A stretch of DNA of 13,056 bases from an uncultured Alphaproteobacteria bacterium (lineage in GTDB: Bacteria; Pseudomonadota; Alphaproteobacteria; Puniceispirillales; UBA1172). Position numbers and translations under genes: made by a program. The notes under the pieces are model-generated. The model was not told the origin of the DNA. It did no database searches and saw only the letters and a list, made by a program, of their open reading frames with translations. Of this stretch, positions 1 to 7,697 are shown piece after piece; position 1 is the stretch's first letter; every line of letters starts with the position of its first letter. The stretch spans positions 1-13,056 of the forward strand of contig CALFYS010000081.1 in the NCBI GenBank assembly GCA_937952245.1, written 5' to 3'.

Positions 1-459
1 CATACCCCCCTGCCCTGGCCCCTAGAGTTTGAATATGAAGACCATGAATGTTGGTGCGGCCGCACAGGCTGTCTTGAGACGTTTATCTCCGGCACCGCCA
101 TGGCAAAAGATTATGAAAGCCGCACCGGTGAGACCTTAACCGCCAAAGAGATCACCGAACGCACCCATATGGACTTAATCGCCGAAAGCGTGATCCAAGT
201 TTATGAAGACCGATTGGGGCGCGCCTTGGCACAGCTGATCAATATTCTTGACCCTGATGTGATTGTTCTGGGGGGCGGGCTTTCTAACCTTGATCGCCTT
301 TATCAGAATGTGCCGCGCAAATGGAAAAATCTGGTCTTCTCCCGCCATGTTGCAACCCCACTTGTGAAGGCCAAACATGGCGATTCCAGCGGTGTTATTG
401 GCGCGGCATGGCTTTGGCCTGCCGATGATGTAAAGGCAAATGGTGATGGCCACGATTGA
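1..459 (+). CDS. mak: ROK-family fructokinase, C-terminal part (5' end outside window)
   Basis: This is the C-terminal half of a ROK-family sugar kinase that phosphorylates a hexose, most likely fructose, with ATP in the cytoplasm. The reading frame is open from base 1, so the N-terminal ATP and sugar-binding lobe lies outside the window; the ATG at 100 is internal. The first codons read HTPLPW, matching the zinc-ligand His region of E. coli Mak. A CWCGRTGCLE zinc-binding signature follows (Cys codons at 49, 55 and 70), then ETFISGTAMAKDY. Further on, LDPDVIVLGGGLSN and AKHGDSSGVIGAAWLWP are the conserved C-terminal ROK segments and closely resemble E. coli Mak. The stop TGA (457-459) lies inside the start of dinB, so the two are probably co-transcribed. 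The family assignment is firm. Fructose specificity is inferred from similarity to Mak recalled from memory. Confidence 0.9.
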   Translation, partial: HTPLPWPLEFEYEDHECWCGRTGCLETFISGTAMAKDYESRTGETLTAKEITERTHMDLIAESVIQVYEDRLGRALAQLINILDPDVIVLGGGLSNLDRLYQNVPRKWKNLVFSRHVATPLVKAKHGDSSGVIGAAWLWPADDVKANGDGHD

Positions 460-1729
460 TCTGATTTGCCGTCAATGCGGGCATCAAGCCAAATTGCCCC
501 CGCAAGAGCTTTGCCCTCGATGCCAATCTGGTCACATCATCCAGCATCACGAATTGCATGACCTGAATATCGCGCATATTGATTGTGACGCGTTTTACGC
601 CAGCATTGAAAAACGTGATAACCCAGAGCTGATCACAAAGCCGGTGATAGTGGGGGGCGGCAAGCGCGGGGTGGTGGCCGCCGCCTGTTATGTGGCGCGA
701 ATCCATGGCGTCAAATCAGCCATGCCAATGTTCACCGCCCTTAAACTTTGCCCTGATGCCGTGGTGATCCGCCCTCGGATGGATGCCTATCGTGAAGCGG
801 GATACGCCATCCGCAAGATGATGCTGGATTTAACGCCGCTTGTGGAACCGCTCTCGATTGATGAGGCCTTTCTTGATCTTTCCGGCACATCCACCCTGCA
901 TGGGCAATCCCCAGCGGTGAGTTTAATTCAATTGACCCAAAAAATTGCCGCTGAAATTGGGGTTAGCGTTTCGGTGGGGCTGGCGGCGAATAAATCCATG
1001 GCAAAAATCGCCTCGGATATGGATAAACCGAAAGGGTTTTACGTCATTGGCCAAGAAGAAGCGGCGCGAATGCTGGCGGATAAACCTGTTTCCTTGCTTT
1101 ATGGCGCGGGCAAAACGCTGGTGCAGAAACTCAACGCCATCGGGATCAAAACCTGTGGGGATTTAGCCCGAACCGATCGCAAAGCGATCATTCAAATCGC
1201 TGGCGAAATCGGGCCTAAATTGCAAGACCGCGCCCAAGGGATAGACCCAAGACCTGTGGTGCCAAACGCCCCCGCCAAAAGCATTTCTGCCGAAACCACT
1301 TTTGATCATGATTTGTCTGACCTTGATGTGTTGAGCGCGTGGCTCTTGCAATTAAGTGAAAAAGTATCACGGCGCATGAAGGCCAAATCCATTGCCGGAC
1401 GGCGCATTGTGCTGAAGCTAAAACGGCATGACCATAAGATTATCACCCGCTCCTTAACCCTAAGCGCACCAACACAGATGGTCGATCAAATCTTCTCCAA
1501 TGGGATGAAATTATTAAGCCGTGAGGTTGCCCCCCACCATCATTGGCGACTGATTGGCATTGGCGTGGATGACCTGAGCGATGCCGCCCATGCTGATGCG
1601 CCTGATCTGGCTGATCCTGATCGCGAACGCCGCCACCGCCTTGAACACGCCATGGATAGCCTGAAAGACAAGATGGGCGAGGATGCCATCATCAAAGGGC
1701 GGTCATTAAAACTGACGAAAAAGAATTAG
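440..1729 (+). CDS. dinB: DNA polymerase IV (Y-family translesion polymerase) with N-terminal Cys4 segment
   Basis: This is an error-prone Y-family polymerase that copies past damaged bases. Residues 1-40 form an extension with two CxxC pairs (Cys10, Cys13, Cys25, Cys28) that looks like a small zinc ribbon; such an extension is usual in alphaproteobacterial Pol IV but absent from E. coli DinB. The catalytic core starts at HIDCDAFYASIE, with metal ligands Asp48 and Asp50 and steric-gate position Tyr53. SIDEAFLDL supplies Asp141 and Glu142. A helix-hairpin-helix follows (YGAGKTLVQKLNAIGIKTCG), then the little-finger domain to about residue 370. No clear beta-clamp pentapeptide is visible at the C terminus. 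The frame overlaps mak by 20 bp. AAGG (433-436) is only 3 nt from the ATG at 440 but 9 nt from the in-frame ATG at 446, so 446 may be the true start. Regulation by LexA cannot be judged because the promoter lies upstream of the window or inside mak. Confidence 0.95.
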   Translation: MVMATIDLICRQCGHQAKLPPQELCPRCQSGHIIQHHELHDLNIAHIDCDAFYASIEKRDNPELITKPVIVGGGKRGVVAAACYVARIHGVKSAMPMFTALKLCPDAVVIRPRMDAYREAGYAIRKMMLDLTPLVEPLSIDEAFLDLSGTSTLHGQSPAVSLIQLTQKIAAEIGVSVSVGLAANKSMAKIASDMDKPKGFYVIGQEEAARMLADKPVSLLYGAGKTLVQKLNAIGIKTCGDLARTDRKAIIQIAGEIGPKLQDRAQGIDPRPVVPNAPAKSISAETTFDHDLSDLDVLSAWLLQLSEKVSRRMKAKSIAGRRIVLKLKRHDHKIITRSLTLSAPTQMVDQIFSNGMKLLSREVAPHHHWRLIGIGVDDLSDAAHADAPDLADPDRERRHRLEHAMDSLKDKMGEDAIIKGRSLKLTKKN

Positions 1730-1745
1730 CACTAAAAAATTAGCA
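1724..1745. repeat. 8-bp direct repeat at the dinB/eipB convergent junction
   Basis: AATTAGCA occurs at 1724-1731 and again at 1738-1745, offset by 14 bp with A-rich sequence between. The first copy contains the dinB stop TAG. The second, read on the minus strand, contains the eipB stop TAA. Only 10 bp separate the two genes, so there is no room for an independent terminator hairpin. Confidence 0.6.
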
Positions 1746-2570
1746 TTGGGGCGCTTCGATTTCCTCGGCGGAACGTAAGGTCGCCCGCATGGAAAAATCG
1801 CTGTATTTGACGATATATGACCGGATTAAGCCGTTATCTTGAACCCTGAACGTGATCTCATATTCAGGTTCAGGATTAACCGCATCAGGATCATAATAAG
1901 CGATGGTAATCGGCCAATAACCATCTTCGGCCAAAGCGCCAATACCCTCATCAGCGGGGCTGTCTTTTCTTTTGCCCATGACGGAATTGACAAAATAAAG
2001 CGAGCCGTCTTGGTCACCGCCTAAAAACAGATTGGATTGATAAACCCGCTCCCCATTTTTGGCACGATCAAGCAGCATCAGCATATGATTCATCGGCAAC
2101 ATGGTGTTGTCTGGCAATTCACGGGTGGTGGGTTGCCCCACGCTGTAAAACGCTTCGCCTGAACCTTGGGCGATATTGGCGTAACCGTCATATTGCTTAT
2201 CGCCATCAAGGGTTGAGTTTTCTGTCACCGAAAAGGTGAAGACATCGCCCGCGAAGGATTCCCACGTCTGGTAATGCGAAATAAAATTCGATTGCCCGTC
2301 CTGACCAAAGCCAAAAGAAATGGCGTAATCTTCTATGGTCTCCCATCCATCGCAAACTTTGCGGATGCTGTAATGCGTTTGGCCATCAATGGTTTCAACC
2401 TGGGCGGCCGAAGACACGTTATGCATATCAAGATCATAGACAACACGGTGCGAAACAGGACTGGCGTAAGCCGATGATGCTGAGATTATAGCGGCGGTTA
2501 TTCCCGCAACCCATCCCTTAAGGCATAAAGACACTAAATTTGAACGAGACAAAGGATTCATAACCACCAC
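1740..2570 (-). CDS. eipB: EipB-like (DUF1849) periplasmic envelope-integrity protein
   Basis: This is an exported protein of the DUF1849/EipB family. Family members are periplasmic beta-spiral proteins that help alphaproteobacteria maintain the cell envelope under stress (known from Brucella). Residues 1-36 form a signal peptide with a hydrophobic core (VAGITAAIISASS) and an AYA-S cleavage site. The mature part begins with SHRVVYDLDM. It carries the family segments KVCDGWETIEDY and ESFAGDVFTF, and ends with Cys276 as the last residue. Cys73 and Cys276 match the two cysteines of the characteristic EipB disulfide. The length of 276 residues is normal. The start drawn is GTG at 2570, with GGAG 5 nt upstream; ATG at 2561 is an alternative. 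The gene converges on dinB with a 10-bp gap and diverges from rnd. The ligand or exact activity is unknown. Confidence 0.85.
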   Translation of the reverse strand: MVVMNPLSRSNLVSLCLKGWVAGITAAIISASSAYASPVSHRVVYDLDMHNVSSAAQVETIDGQTHYSIRKVCDGWETIEDYAISFGFGQDGQSNFISHYQTWESFAGDVFTFSVTENSTLDGDKQYDGYANIAQGSGEAFYSVGQPTTRELPDNTMLPMNHMLMLLDRAKNGERVYQSNLFLGGDQDGSLYFVNSVMGKRKDSPADEGIGALAEDGYWPITIAYYDPDAVNPEPEYEITFRVQDNGLIRSYIVKYSDFSMRATLRSAEEIEAPQC

Positions 2571-2594
2571 GCTGGCTCCACTCTTTTCTGTTCG

Positions 2595-2630
2595 GTTAAA
2601 ACGATCTATATATAATGTGTTATTTAATAT
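2595..2630. promoter_or_regulatory. AT-rich divergent promoter region between eipB and rnd
   Basis: The 125-bp gap between the divergent genes contains an AT-rich core (GATCTATATATAATGTG). It includes TATAAT at 2611-2616, a consensus -10 on the plus strand for rnd, without a convincing -35. The same TA run could serve eipB on the minus strand. An alternating CG run (about 2630-2638) follows. Assignment as the promoter region is inferred from position and composition. Confidence 0.4.
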
Positions 2631-2663
2631 CGCGCGCGCAAGGGGTGGCTGACTAAAAACCAG

Positions 2664-2691
2664 TAATCCTATGGGTTACTAATTAGGATTA
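2664..2691 (+). promoter_or_regulatory. Inverted repeat in the rnd leader covering the ribosome binding site
   Basis: TAATCCTA (2664-2671) and TAGGATTA (2684-2691) are perfect 8-bp inverted repeats with a 12-nt loop. The right arm contains the rnd Shine-Dalgarno AGGA (2685-2688), 7 nt before the ATG. An alternative smaller stem, AGTAA (2662-2666) with TTACT (2676-2680), would compete with the first. The pairing is visible in the sequence; a regulatory role is inference. Confidence 0.4.
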
Positions 2692-2695
2692 TGAC

Positions 2696-3856
2696 ATGAA
2701 AACAACCCCTTCACCCATCACCGATTCAGCAGAATTAGCGGCGCTTTGTGGCCGTCTTGCGGGTCATCCGCATATCGCTATTGATACTGAATTTATGCGC
2801 GAGACCACCTATTTTGCCAAAATCTGCTTGATCCAAGTCGCCTCCGATGATGAAGCCGCCGCCATTGATCCGCTGGCAAAAAACCTTGATCTCACCCCGT
2901 TTTATGATCTTTTGCAAAATCAGGATGTCTTGAAAGTCTTTCACGCTGGGCGGCAAGACCTTGAAATCCTTGTCAATATGACGGGGCAATTGCCAAGCCC
3001 TTGCTATGACAGCCAAATCGCCGCCATGGTTTGCGGTTTTGGTGATCAAGTGGGGTATGACAAATTGGTCAAAGGCTTCTTGGATATTAACCTTGATAAA
3101 GGCCCACGTTTTACCGATTGGTCGCAACGGCCGTTGACCGAAAAGCAAATCAGTTACGCCCTGAATGATGTGATTTATCTTCAAGAGATTTACCCCGTGA
3201 TGGCGGAACGCATCGCCAAGGCCAACCGTGGCCATTGGCTTGATGAAGAAATGGCTGTTTTGAGTGATTTATCGGTCTATCAGGTCAACCCTGAAGACGC
3301 GTGGCGGAAAATCAAACATAAGGGCAGTAAACCAGAAGCGTTGAACCGCATCAAACATCTGGCGGCGTGGCGCGAACAAGAAGCCCAGCGCCGCGACATC
3401 CCCAAAACGCGGCTGATCAAAGATGATACGTTGTTGGCCATCGCCATGGCAAAACCCTCATCACCTGAAGCCTTGGGGCGGATCAGAGGCTTTCCTGGTG
3501 GTGGCGGGGGCAAATTAATCCCTGAGATTATGGGCGTGTTAAAACGGGCGGCGAAAACACCGAAAGACGATTGGCCAAAACTGCCTGACCCGCCCAGCAA
3601 AAAACCGTCGGTGGCGGTATTGGATTTGCTTCGGGTGTTGCTGAAACACGTGGCCGACCATGAAGGGATCGCGCCACGCTTAATCGCTAACGCCGATGAT
3701 TTGGAACAAATCGCGCTGGATAAAACCGACGGCATCAAAGCCATGCACGGCTGGCGTTATGAAATTTTTGGCCAATACGCCGATGCCATTAAATCCGGAA
3801 AATTGGCGGTGGCGGTGAAAAATAACGCCACCATGCTGATCCCTGTTGCGGATTAA
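2696..3856 (+). CDS. rnd: Ribonuclease D
   Basis: This is a 3'-5' exoribonuclease of the DEDDy family that trims tRNA precursors and other small structured RNAs in the cytoplasm. All four catalytic acidic residues and the tyrosine are present. Exo I is AIDTEFMRE (Asp30, Glu32), Exo II is VFHAGRQDLEIL (Asp88), and Exo III is SYALNDVIYL (Tyr154, Asp158). An HRDC domain follows at about residues 215-290 (AAWREQEAQRRDIPKTRLIK to EALGRIRGFPGG), with a second, less conserved HRDC-like segment towards the C terminus. The length of 386 residues is typical. The start at 2696 is set by AGGA 7 nt upstream. The gene converges on ppx with a 26-bp gap. Close linkage of rnd with ppx and ppk1 is, from memory, common in alphaproteobacteria. 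Confidence 0.95.
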   Translation: MKTTPSPITDSAELAALCGRLAGHPHIAIDTEFMRETTYFAKICLIQVASDDEAAAIDPLAKNLDLTPFYDLLQNQDVLKVFHAGRQDLEILVNMTGQLPSPCYDSQIAAMVCGFGDQVGYDKLVKGFLDINLDKGPRFTDWSQRPLTEKQISYALNDVIYLQEIYPVMAERIAKANRGHWLDEEMAVLSDLSVYQVNPEDAWRKIKHKGSKPEALNRIKHLAAWREQEAQRRDIPKTRLIKDDTLLAIAMAKPSSPEALGRIRGFPGGGGGKLIPEIMGVLKRAAKTPKDDWPKLPDPPSKKPSVAVLDLLRVLLKHVADHEGIAPRLIANADDLEQIALDKTDGIKAMHGWRYEIFGQYADAIKSGKLAVAVKNNATMLIPVAD

Positions 3857-3866
3857 CCCGCCCGAT

Positions 3867-3900
3867 TATTCTTGGAATTCAACTATTCTTGAAATTCAAC
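3867..3900. repeat. 17-bp tandem duplication at the rnd/ppx junction
   Basis: A 17-bp unit occurs twice head to tail: 3867-3883 (TATTCTTGGAATTCAAC) and 3884-3900 (TATTCTTGAAATTCAAC). The copies differ at one base (G3875 versus A3892). The right copy encodes the last ppx codons on the minus strand. The ppx stop TAG is read across the junction of the two units. An imperfect AT-rich stem can form across the repeat (TTCAA 3878-3882 with TTGAA 3889-3893), but it lacks a T tract. Confidence 0.85.
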
Positions 3901-5364
3901 GGCAATGGATTTGCTGCTTTTGCCAGCGGATGCAATGGCTTTCACCCGCCTTTTAATCAAGCCTTCATCCGTGCCAAATAAGTCTTTGGGGAAGGCGATG
4001 GTCAGCGATTTTTTCTCTGGGGTGACAGTCACTTGTTCCAGCAATTGCGGGATGCCGCCGGTGGCCGTCATCAACATCCGCATGACAAGGCCTACAAAAC
4101 GCGCGGTTTCACGTTCTTTTCGCTTCAGCATCCCCCGGAACAAGCTTCGGCTGGGGAACGTGCCGGAATAGCGCACCGACAGCACCGCCGCCATCCACGC
4201 CCGTTCTTTGTGGTTAATCCCCACCACCGACAGCCCCAGCATTTTTTCAATGGCCAGTGACGCGCGATAATCAGGATGATCAAGCCAAGATAAATCCGCC
4301 AAATAGCACACCGCTTCGGTCAACCGGTGGTCCTTGATCTTATAGGTCTCTAAAAACGGCAGGGTTTTCGCCGCCAAAGCAGGTCCAAGCCCTTGGTGGC
4401 GTTCGGTCATCACAGCAAATTCATCAACGCCAGCCATCAACGGGTCAATCCGCCTGATGTCATTGGACAATTCATCATACAACAGGCCTTCACGCGCGCC
4501 ATAGGATGAAAACACCACCTCAATCGGGTCAAAGACGGAAAGGATGGCCCGCATCACAATGGAGGCTTGTTTCATGCTGCTACGGCGCGCGGGCGGAATG
4601 CCTTTGATCTGGCCATCCGCGTCTTCGATCTTTTCGATCATTTCCATCAGGTCTTTGCGCGTCAAGGTCAGGCCATGGACAACATCAATGCGCTTTTTGG
4701 ACGCGGCGGTATAGGCGGTGGCAATCGCGCGCCATGTCCCGCCAACAGCGTAAAAGACTTTTCCTTTTGTTTCAGCCGCCCAATCAATGCCGCTGATCAT
4801 ATCATCAACCTCTTGAGGGTCGAGAGGTACCAAATGCCCACAAGGAAGGCTGGCTTGCGGCTGTTTTTTGACCGAGACCATGTTTTTGACATGGATCAAT
4901 TCAAGACTGCCGCCGCCCAAATCCCCCACCACACCATCAACATCAACAAAGCCGCTCAACACGCCTTTGCCCGCGAACTGGGCTTCTTCCGCGCCGGAAA
5001 GAATATTGATCGGGGTGTTGATAATCGCTTCGGCGGCATCAATAAATTGAGCGGAATTTTTGGCCTTGCGCACCGCTTCGGTGGCAAAGGCTTTGATTTC
5101 ATCAAGACCAGAGGCTTCGATAATCTTTGCAAATCGCTGTAATGTTGTCAGCGCTTGATCCATTCGGTCTTGATCAAGCAAGCCTGTTTCCGCCAACCCT
5201 TCCCCAAGGCGGCAGACATCACGTTCATTAAACTGCGGATGGGGCAAGCGGCCGCCCGCGCGGTAAATCACCAATCGAATTGAGCTGGAGCCAATATCAA
5301 TCAGGCCAATTTTGTTTTCGGGCTTCATCGCTTCAGATGTCTGATTTGTGGTCATATTCGGCAT
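3883..5364 (-). CDS. ppx: Ppx/GppA-family exopolyphosphatase
   Basis: This is a phosphatase of the sugar-kinase/actin-fold Ppx/GppA family. It removes terminal phosphates from polyphosphate and may also hydrolyse pppGpp to ppGpp. Phosphate-binding motif 1 is IGLIDIGSSSIRLVIY (Asp23). TEAVRKAKN is the conserved family segment. SGAEEAQFAGKGVLSG contains the catalytic-Glu position (Glu126), and VVGDLGGGSLEL (Asp148 to Ser153) is phosphate motif 2. The C-terminal half contains an HD-like helical region (about residues 330-400, from RHQGLGPALAAK). The length of 493 residues suits the longer alphaproteobacterial form. The start is uncertain: ATGs occur at 5364, 5355 and 5328, none with a clear Shine-Dalgarno, and the one at 5328 begins closest to the conserved fold. 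The gene lies 41 bp downstream of ppk1 on the same strand, the classic ppk-ppx operon. Ppx versus GppA is decided mainly by that linkage. Confidence 0.92.
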   Translation of the reverse strand: MPNMTTNQTSEAMKPENKIGLIDIGSSSIRLVIYRAGGRLPHPQFNERDVCRLGEGLAETGLLDQDRMDQALTTLQRFAKIIEASGLDEIKAFATEAVRKAKNSAQFIDAAEAIINTPINILSGAEEAQFAGKGVLSGFVDVDGVVGDLGGGSLELIHVKNMVSVKKQPQASLPCGHLVPLDPQEVDDMISGIDWAAETKGKVFYAVGGTWRAIATAYTAASKKRIDVVHGLTLTRKDLMEMIEKIEDADGQIKGIPPARRSSMKQASIVMRAILSVFDPIEVVFSSYGAREGLLYDELSNDIRRIDPLMAGVDEFAVMTERHQGLGPALAAKTLPFLETYKIKDHRLTEAVCYLADLSWLDHPDYRASLAIEKMLGLSVVGINHKERAWMAAVLSVRYSGTFPSRSLFRGMLKRKERETARFVGLVMRMLMTATGGIPQLLEQVTVTPEKKSLTIAFPKDLFGTDEGLIKRRVKAIASAGKSSKSIAVEFQE

Positions 5365-5405
5365 TTCAGGGTATCAGTACAGTCTTTAAAGCAAAGAGCA
5401 TGGCG

Positions 5406-7619
5406 TTAATATTTTTTCTTTTTCTTCTTAATGGCAGAACCACGGCCAGAAAGGCTGGGGTTGGTCATAAAGAAGTGATGGGCAGAAAACCCTTCATCAT
5501 GTTCAGGGGTGATCCGCTCATAACTGCCGTCACTGCACAAGCGCCATGAATTCAGCGTATCGTTGAGATTGGCGGTCATCACCTGATCCAAGATTTGACG
5601 GTGAACCGTTGGGTTTTCAATCGGCATCATCACCTCAACCCGCCTGTTCAAATTCCGCGGCATTAAATCCGCCGATGAAATATAAACAGAGGCTTGGTCA
5701 GACGGCAATTGCTGGCCATTGGCGAAAACAAAGATACGGGCGTGTTCAAGAAAACGGCCAACCAGTGAAATCACCTTAATATTTTCCGAAAGCCCTTTGA
5801 CCCCGGGGCGCAAACAACAAATCCCCCGCACCACCAATTCCACCGGAACACCAGCTTGAGAAGCCGCGTAAAGACGCTGGATGCAATCAGGATCCACCAA
5901 AGCGTTGACCTTAATCCAAATGCCCGAAGGCTGACCTGCTTTGGCATTGGCGATCTCACGATCAACCATATCGTTAAACATTGACCGCGCCGATACAGGG
6001 GCATAAGCCACCTTTTTCAAATCATGGGGTTCAACATAACTGGTCATGTAATTGAACACCCGCACGATGTCCGAGCAAATATCAGGATCAGAGGTAAAGA
6101 ACGATAAATCAGTATAAGTCTTGGCGGTAACAGGGTGATAATTGCCCGTCCCGCAATGGGCATAGGACCGCAATCCGTTTTCTTCTTGGCGCACCACCAA
6201 TGATAATTTGGCATGGGTTTTCAGATCAACAAAACCGTAAACCACCTGCACGCCAGCCCGTTCCAAATCCCGCGCCAGACGAATGTTCACCTCTTCATCG
6301 AAGCGGGCTTTAATTTCCACCATAGCGGTGACGGATTTGCCCGCTTCCGCCGCTGAAATCAACGCCCGCACAATCGGTGAATTGGGCAAGGTTCGATAAA
6401 GGGTTTGCCGAATGGAAATGACTTTCGGGTCTTCCGCCGCCTGCCGCAGGAATTGCAACACCACGTCAAAACTTTCATAAGGGTGATGCACCACAATATC
6501 TTTTGATTTAATCGCGGCGAAACAATCACCGCCAAAATCACGGATACGGTCAGGGTAGCGCGGCGTGTAACTCGGGAAGCGCAGATGATCCCCGCCGGCT
6601 GAACACATTTGGCTAAGATCAGCCAGCCCCAACATCCCCCCCACATAGGCCACATCGGTTTCGATCACGCCCATAGCTTCACAAAGGCTATCGGTATAAG
6701 CGTTGCTTTCTTTGGCGGATAATTCCATGGCAATGACATTGCCGCGGCGGCGGGCTTTCAGGGCGGATTCAAATGTTGCCACCAAATCTTCAGCTTCATC
6801 ATCAACTTCCAATTCGCTATCGCGCAACACCCGAAAGGTGAAATGGTTATTCAAATGATGCTTTGGGAAAATCTGATCAAGATTTAAGATAATGCAATCT
6901 TCAAGGGCTATAAAACGATCCGCCTCATTTTTATCGCCATCAGTTTTATCCCCATGCGCCGGCAAAGAAATAAACCGCTTCAACCGTGGGCTGAGCATAA
7001 TCAACGCCTGATTGGCTTTGCCCTTTTGGTCTTCAAGCCCCAAATAAAGTCCAAAGCCTTTATTGGCGATAAACGGAAACGGATGGGCAGGATCAATGCT
7101 CAATGGCGCGATCACCGGCATGATCTCACGGTTAAAATAATCTTTTAAATACCCGCGGTCATCATCGGAAAGATCATCCTGATCGACCAAGGAGACCCCT
7201 TCATCCGACAAATCATCCAGCAATTCAGGCAGGATTTGCAATTGCCGTGCCAAGAGATGTGAAACCCTTGTGGATAAAGCCTCCAACACTTCGCTGGGCA
7301 GGGCTTGGCCCTCGCTGGACCCTTTAAAGCCCATGCTGGCCTGCTGTTTAACCCCGGCGACACGGACGATCATAAATTCATCAAGGTTATTGGCGGAAAT
7401 CGCCAAAAACCGAAGGCGTTCCAACAACGGATGCCGTGTGTTGAGCGCTTCGGCCAGCACCCGTTCATTAAACGCCAGCCACGACACTTCTCGGTTGATG
7501 ATATTGGGGTCTTCATCACCGACAGCGGAAATAGGCAAGGTCTTGCTGGAAAGCGCCAGTTGGCTTTCCATCAAAAGCGTTGCTTCAGCCGTGTTTTTGT
7601 TAACAATCTCATTCATCAT
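5406..7619 (-). CDS. ppk1: Polyphosphate kinase 1
   Basis: This enzyme reversibly makes polyphosphate from ATP through a phosphohistidine intermediate, often at the inner membrane. Numbered from the ATG at 7619 (737 residues), the N-terminal domain includes INREVSWLAFNERVLAEA and SANNLDEFMIVRVAGVK. The head domain spans roughly 120-310. The two phospholipase-D-like C-terminal domains contain DLKTHAKLSLVVR, with the autophosphorylated His469, and RFLEHARIFVF, with the second essential His626. These are followed by YISSADLMPRNLNRRVEV. The end, MTNPSLSGRGSAI, is typical of alphaproteobacteria and is followed here by six lysines (731-736) and Tyr. The start is uncertain: GTG at 7625 and ATGs at 7619 and 7616 are possible, and none has a clear ribosome binding site. 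ppx follows after 41 bp. A candidate promoter and a small palindrome lie upstream. Confidence 0.97.
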   Translation of the reverse strand: MMNEIVNKNTAEATLLMESQLALSSKTLPISAVGDEDPNIINREVSWLAFNERVLAEALNTRHPLLERLRFLAISANNLDEFMIVRVAGVKQQASMGFKGSSEGQALPSEVLEALSTRVSHLLARQLQILPELLDDLSDEGVSLVDQDDLSDDDRGYLKDYFNREIMPVIAPLSIDPAHPFPFIANKGFGLYLGLEDQKGKANQALIMLSPRLKRFISLPAHGDKTDGDKNEADRFIALEDCIILNLDQIFPKHHLNNHFTFRVLRDSELEVDDEAEDLVATFESALKARRRGNVIAMELSAKESNAYTDSLCEAMGVIETDVAYVGGMLGLADLSQMCSAGGDHLRFPSYTPRYPDRIRDFGGDCFAAIKSKDIVVHHPYESFDVVLQFLRQAAEDPKVISIRQTLYRTLPNSPIVRALISAAEAGKSVTAMVEIKARFDEEVNIRLARDLERAGVQVVYGFVDLKTHAKLSLVVRQEENGLRSYAHCGTGNYHPVTAKTYTDLSFFTSDPDICSDIVRVFNYMTSYVEPHDLKKVAYAPVSARSMFNDMVDREIANAKAGQPSGIWIKVNALVDPDCIQRLYAASQAGVPVELVVRGICCLRPGVKGLSENIKVISLVGRFLEHARIFVFANGQQLPSDQASVYISSADLMPRNLNRRVEVMMPIENPTVHRQILDQVMTANLNDTLNSWRLCSDGSYERITPEHDEGFSAHHFFMTNPSLSGRGSAIKKKKKKY

Positions 7620-7640
7620 GAACACTGAGTTTAAATGGGT

Positions 7641-7653
7641 TTAATGACATTAA
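7641..7653. promoter_or_regulatory. Small palindrome in the ppk1 leader
   Basis: TTAATGACATTAA is a perfect odd-length palindrome between the candidate ppk1 promoter and its start codons. It could be an operator half-pair just downstream of the predicted transcription start. It is not a full Pho box and not a CtrA site (the TTAA words are 5 bp apart, not 7). Confidence 0.25.
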
Positions 7654-7668
7654 TATTTCATTGCCTAA

Positions 7669-7697
7669 GATATAGCAGGGATGACCCCAAACAACAA
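7669..7697 (-). promoter_or_regulatory. Candidate extended -10 promoter for ppk1-ppx
   Basis: On the minus strand, TTGTTG (7697-7692) is followed after exactly 17 bp by TATATC (7674-7669), which is directly preceded by TGC, an extended -10 feature. Transcription would start near 7660, giving a leader of about 40 nt. The -35 matches TTGACA at only three positions, so the case rests on the extended -10 and on position. Confidence 0.35.

Noticed and set aside
2735..3235. Long minus-strand open frame opposite rnd (166 codons)
   Set aside because: It lies wholly antisense to a complete RNase D with all catalytic motifs and shows no recognisable domain or ribosome binding site. Antisense frames of this size are expected in this composition.
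4567..5142. Plus-strand open frame opposite ppx (191 codons)
   Set aside because: It is antisense to conserved Ppx motifs and its composition is that of a shadow frame. No family features are visible.
7132..7150. CtrA-like TTAA pairs in and near ppk1
   Set aside because: The TTAA words are separated by 9 bp here and by 5 bp in the ppk1 leader, not the 7 bp of a CtrA site.
7626..7660. Possible Pho box upstream of ppk1 (ATGTCATTAAAC on the minus strand)
   Set aside because: Only one half-site resembles the Pho box; the second direct repeat at the right spacing is missing.
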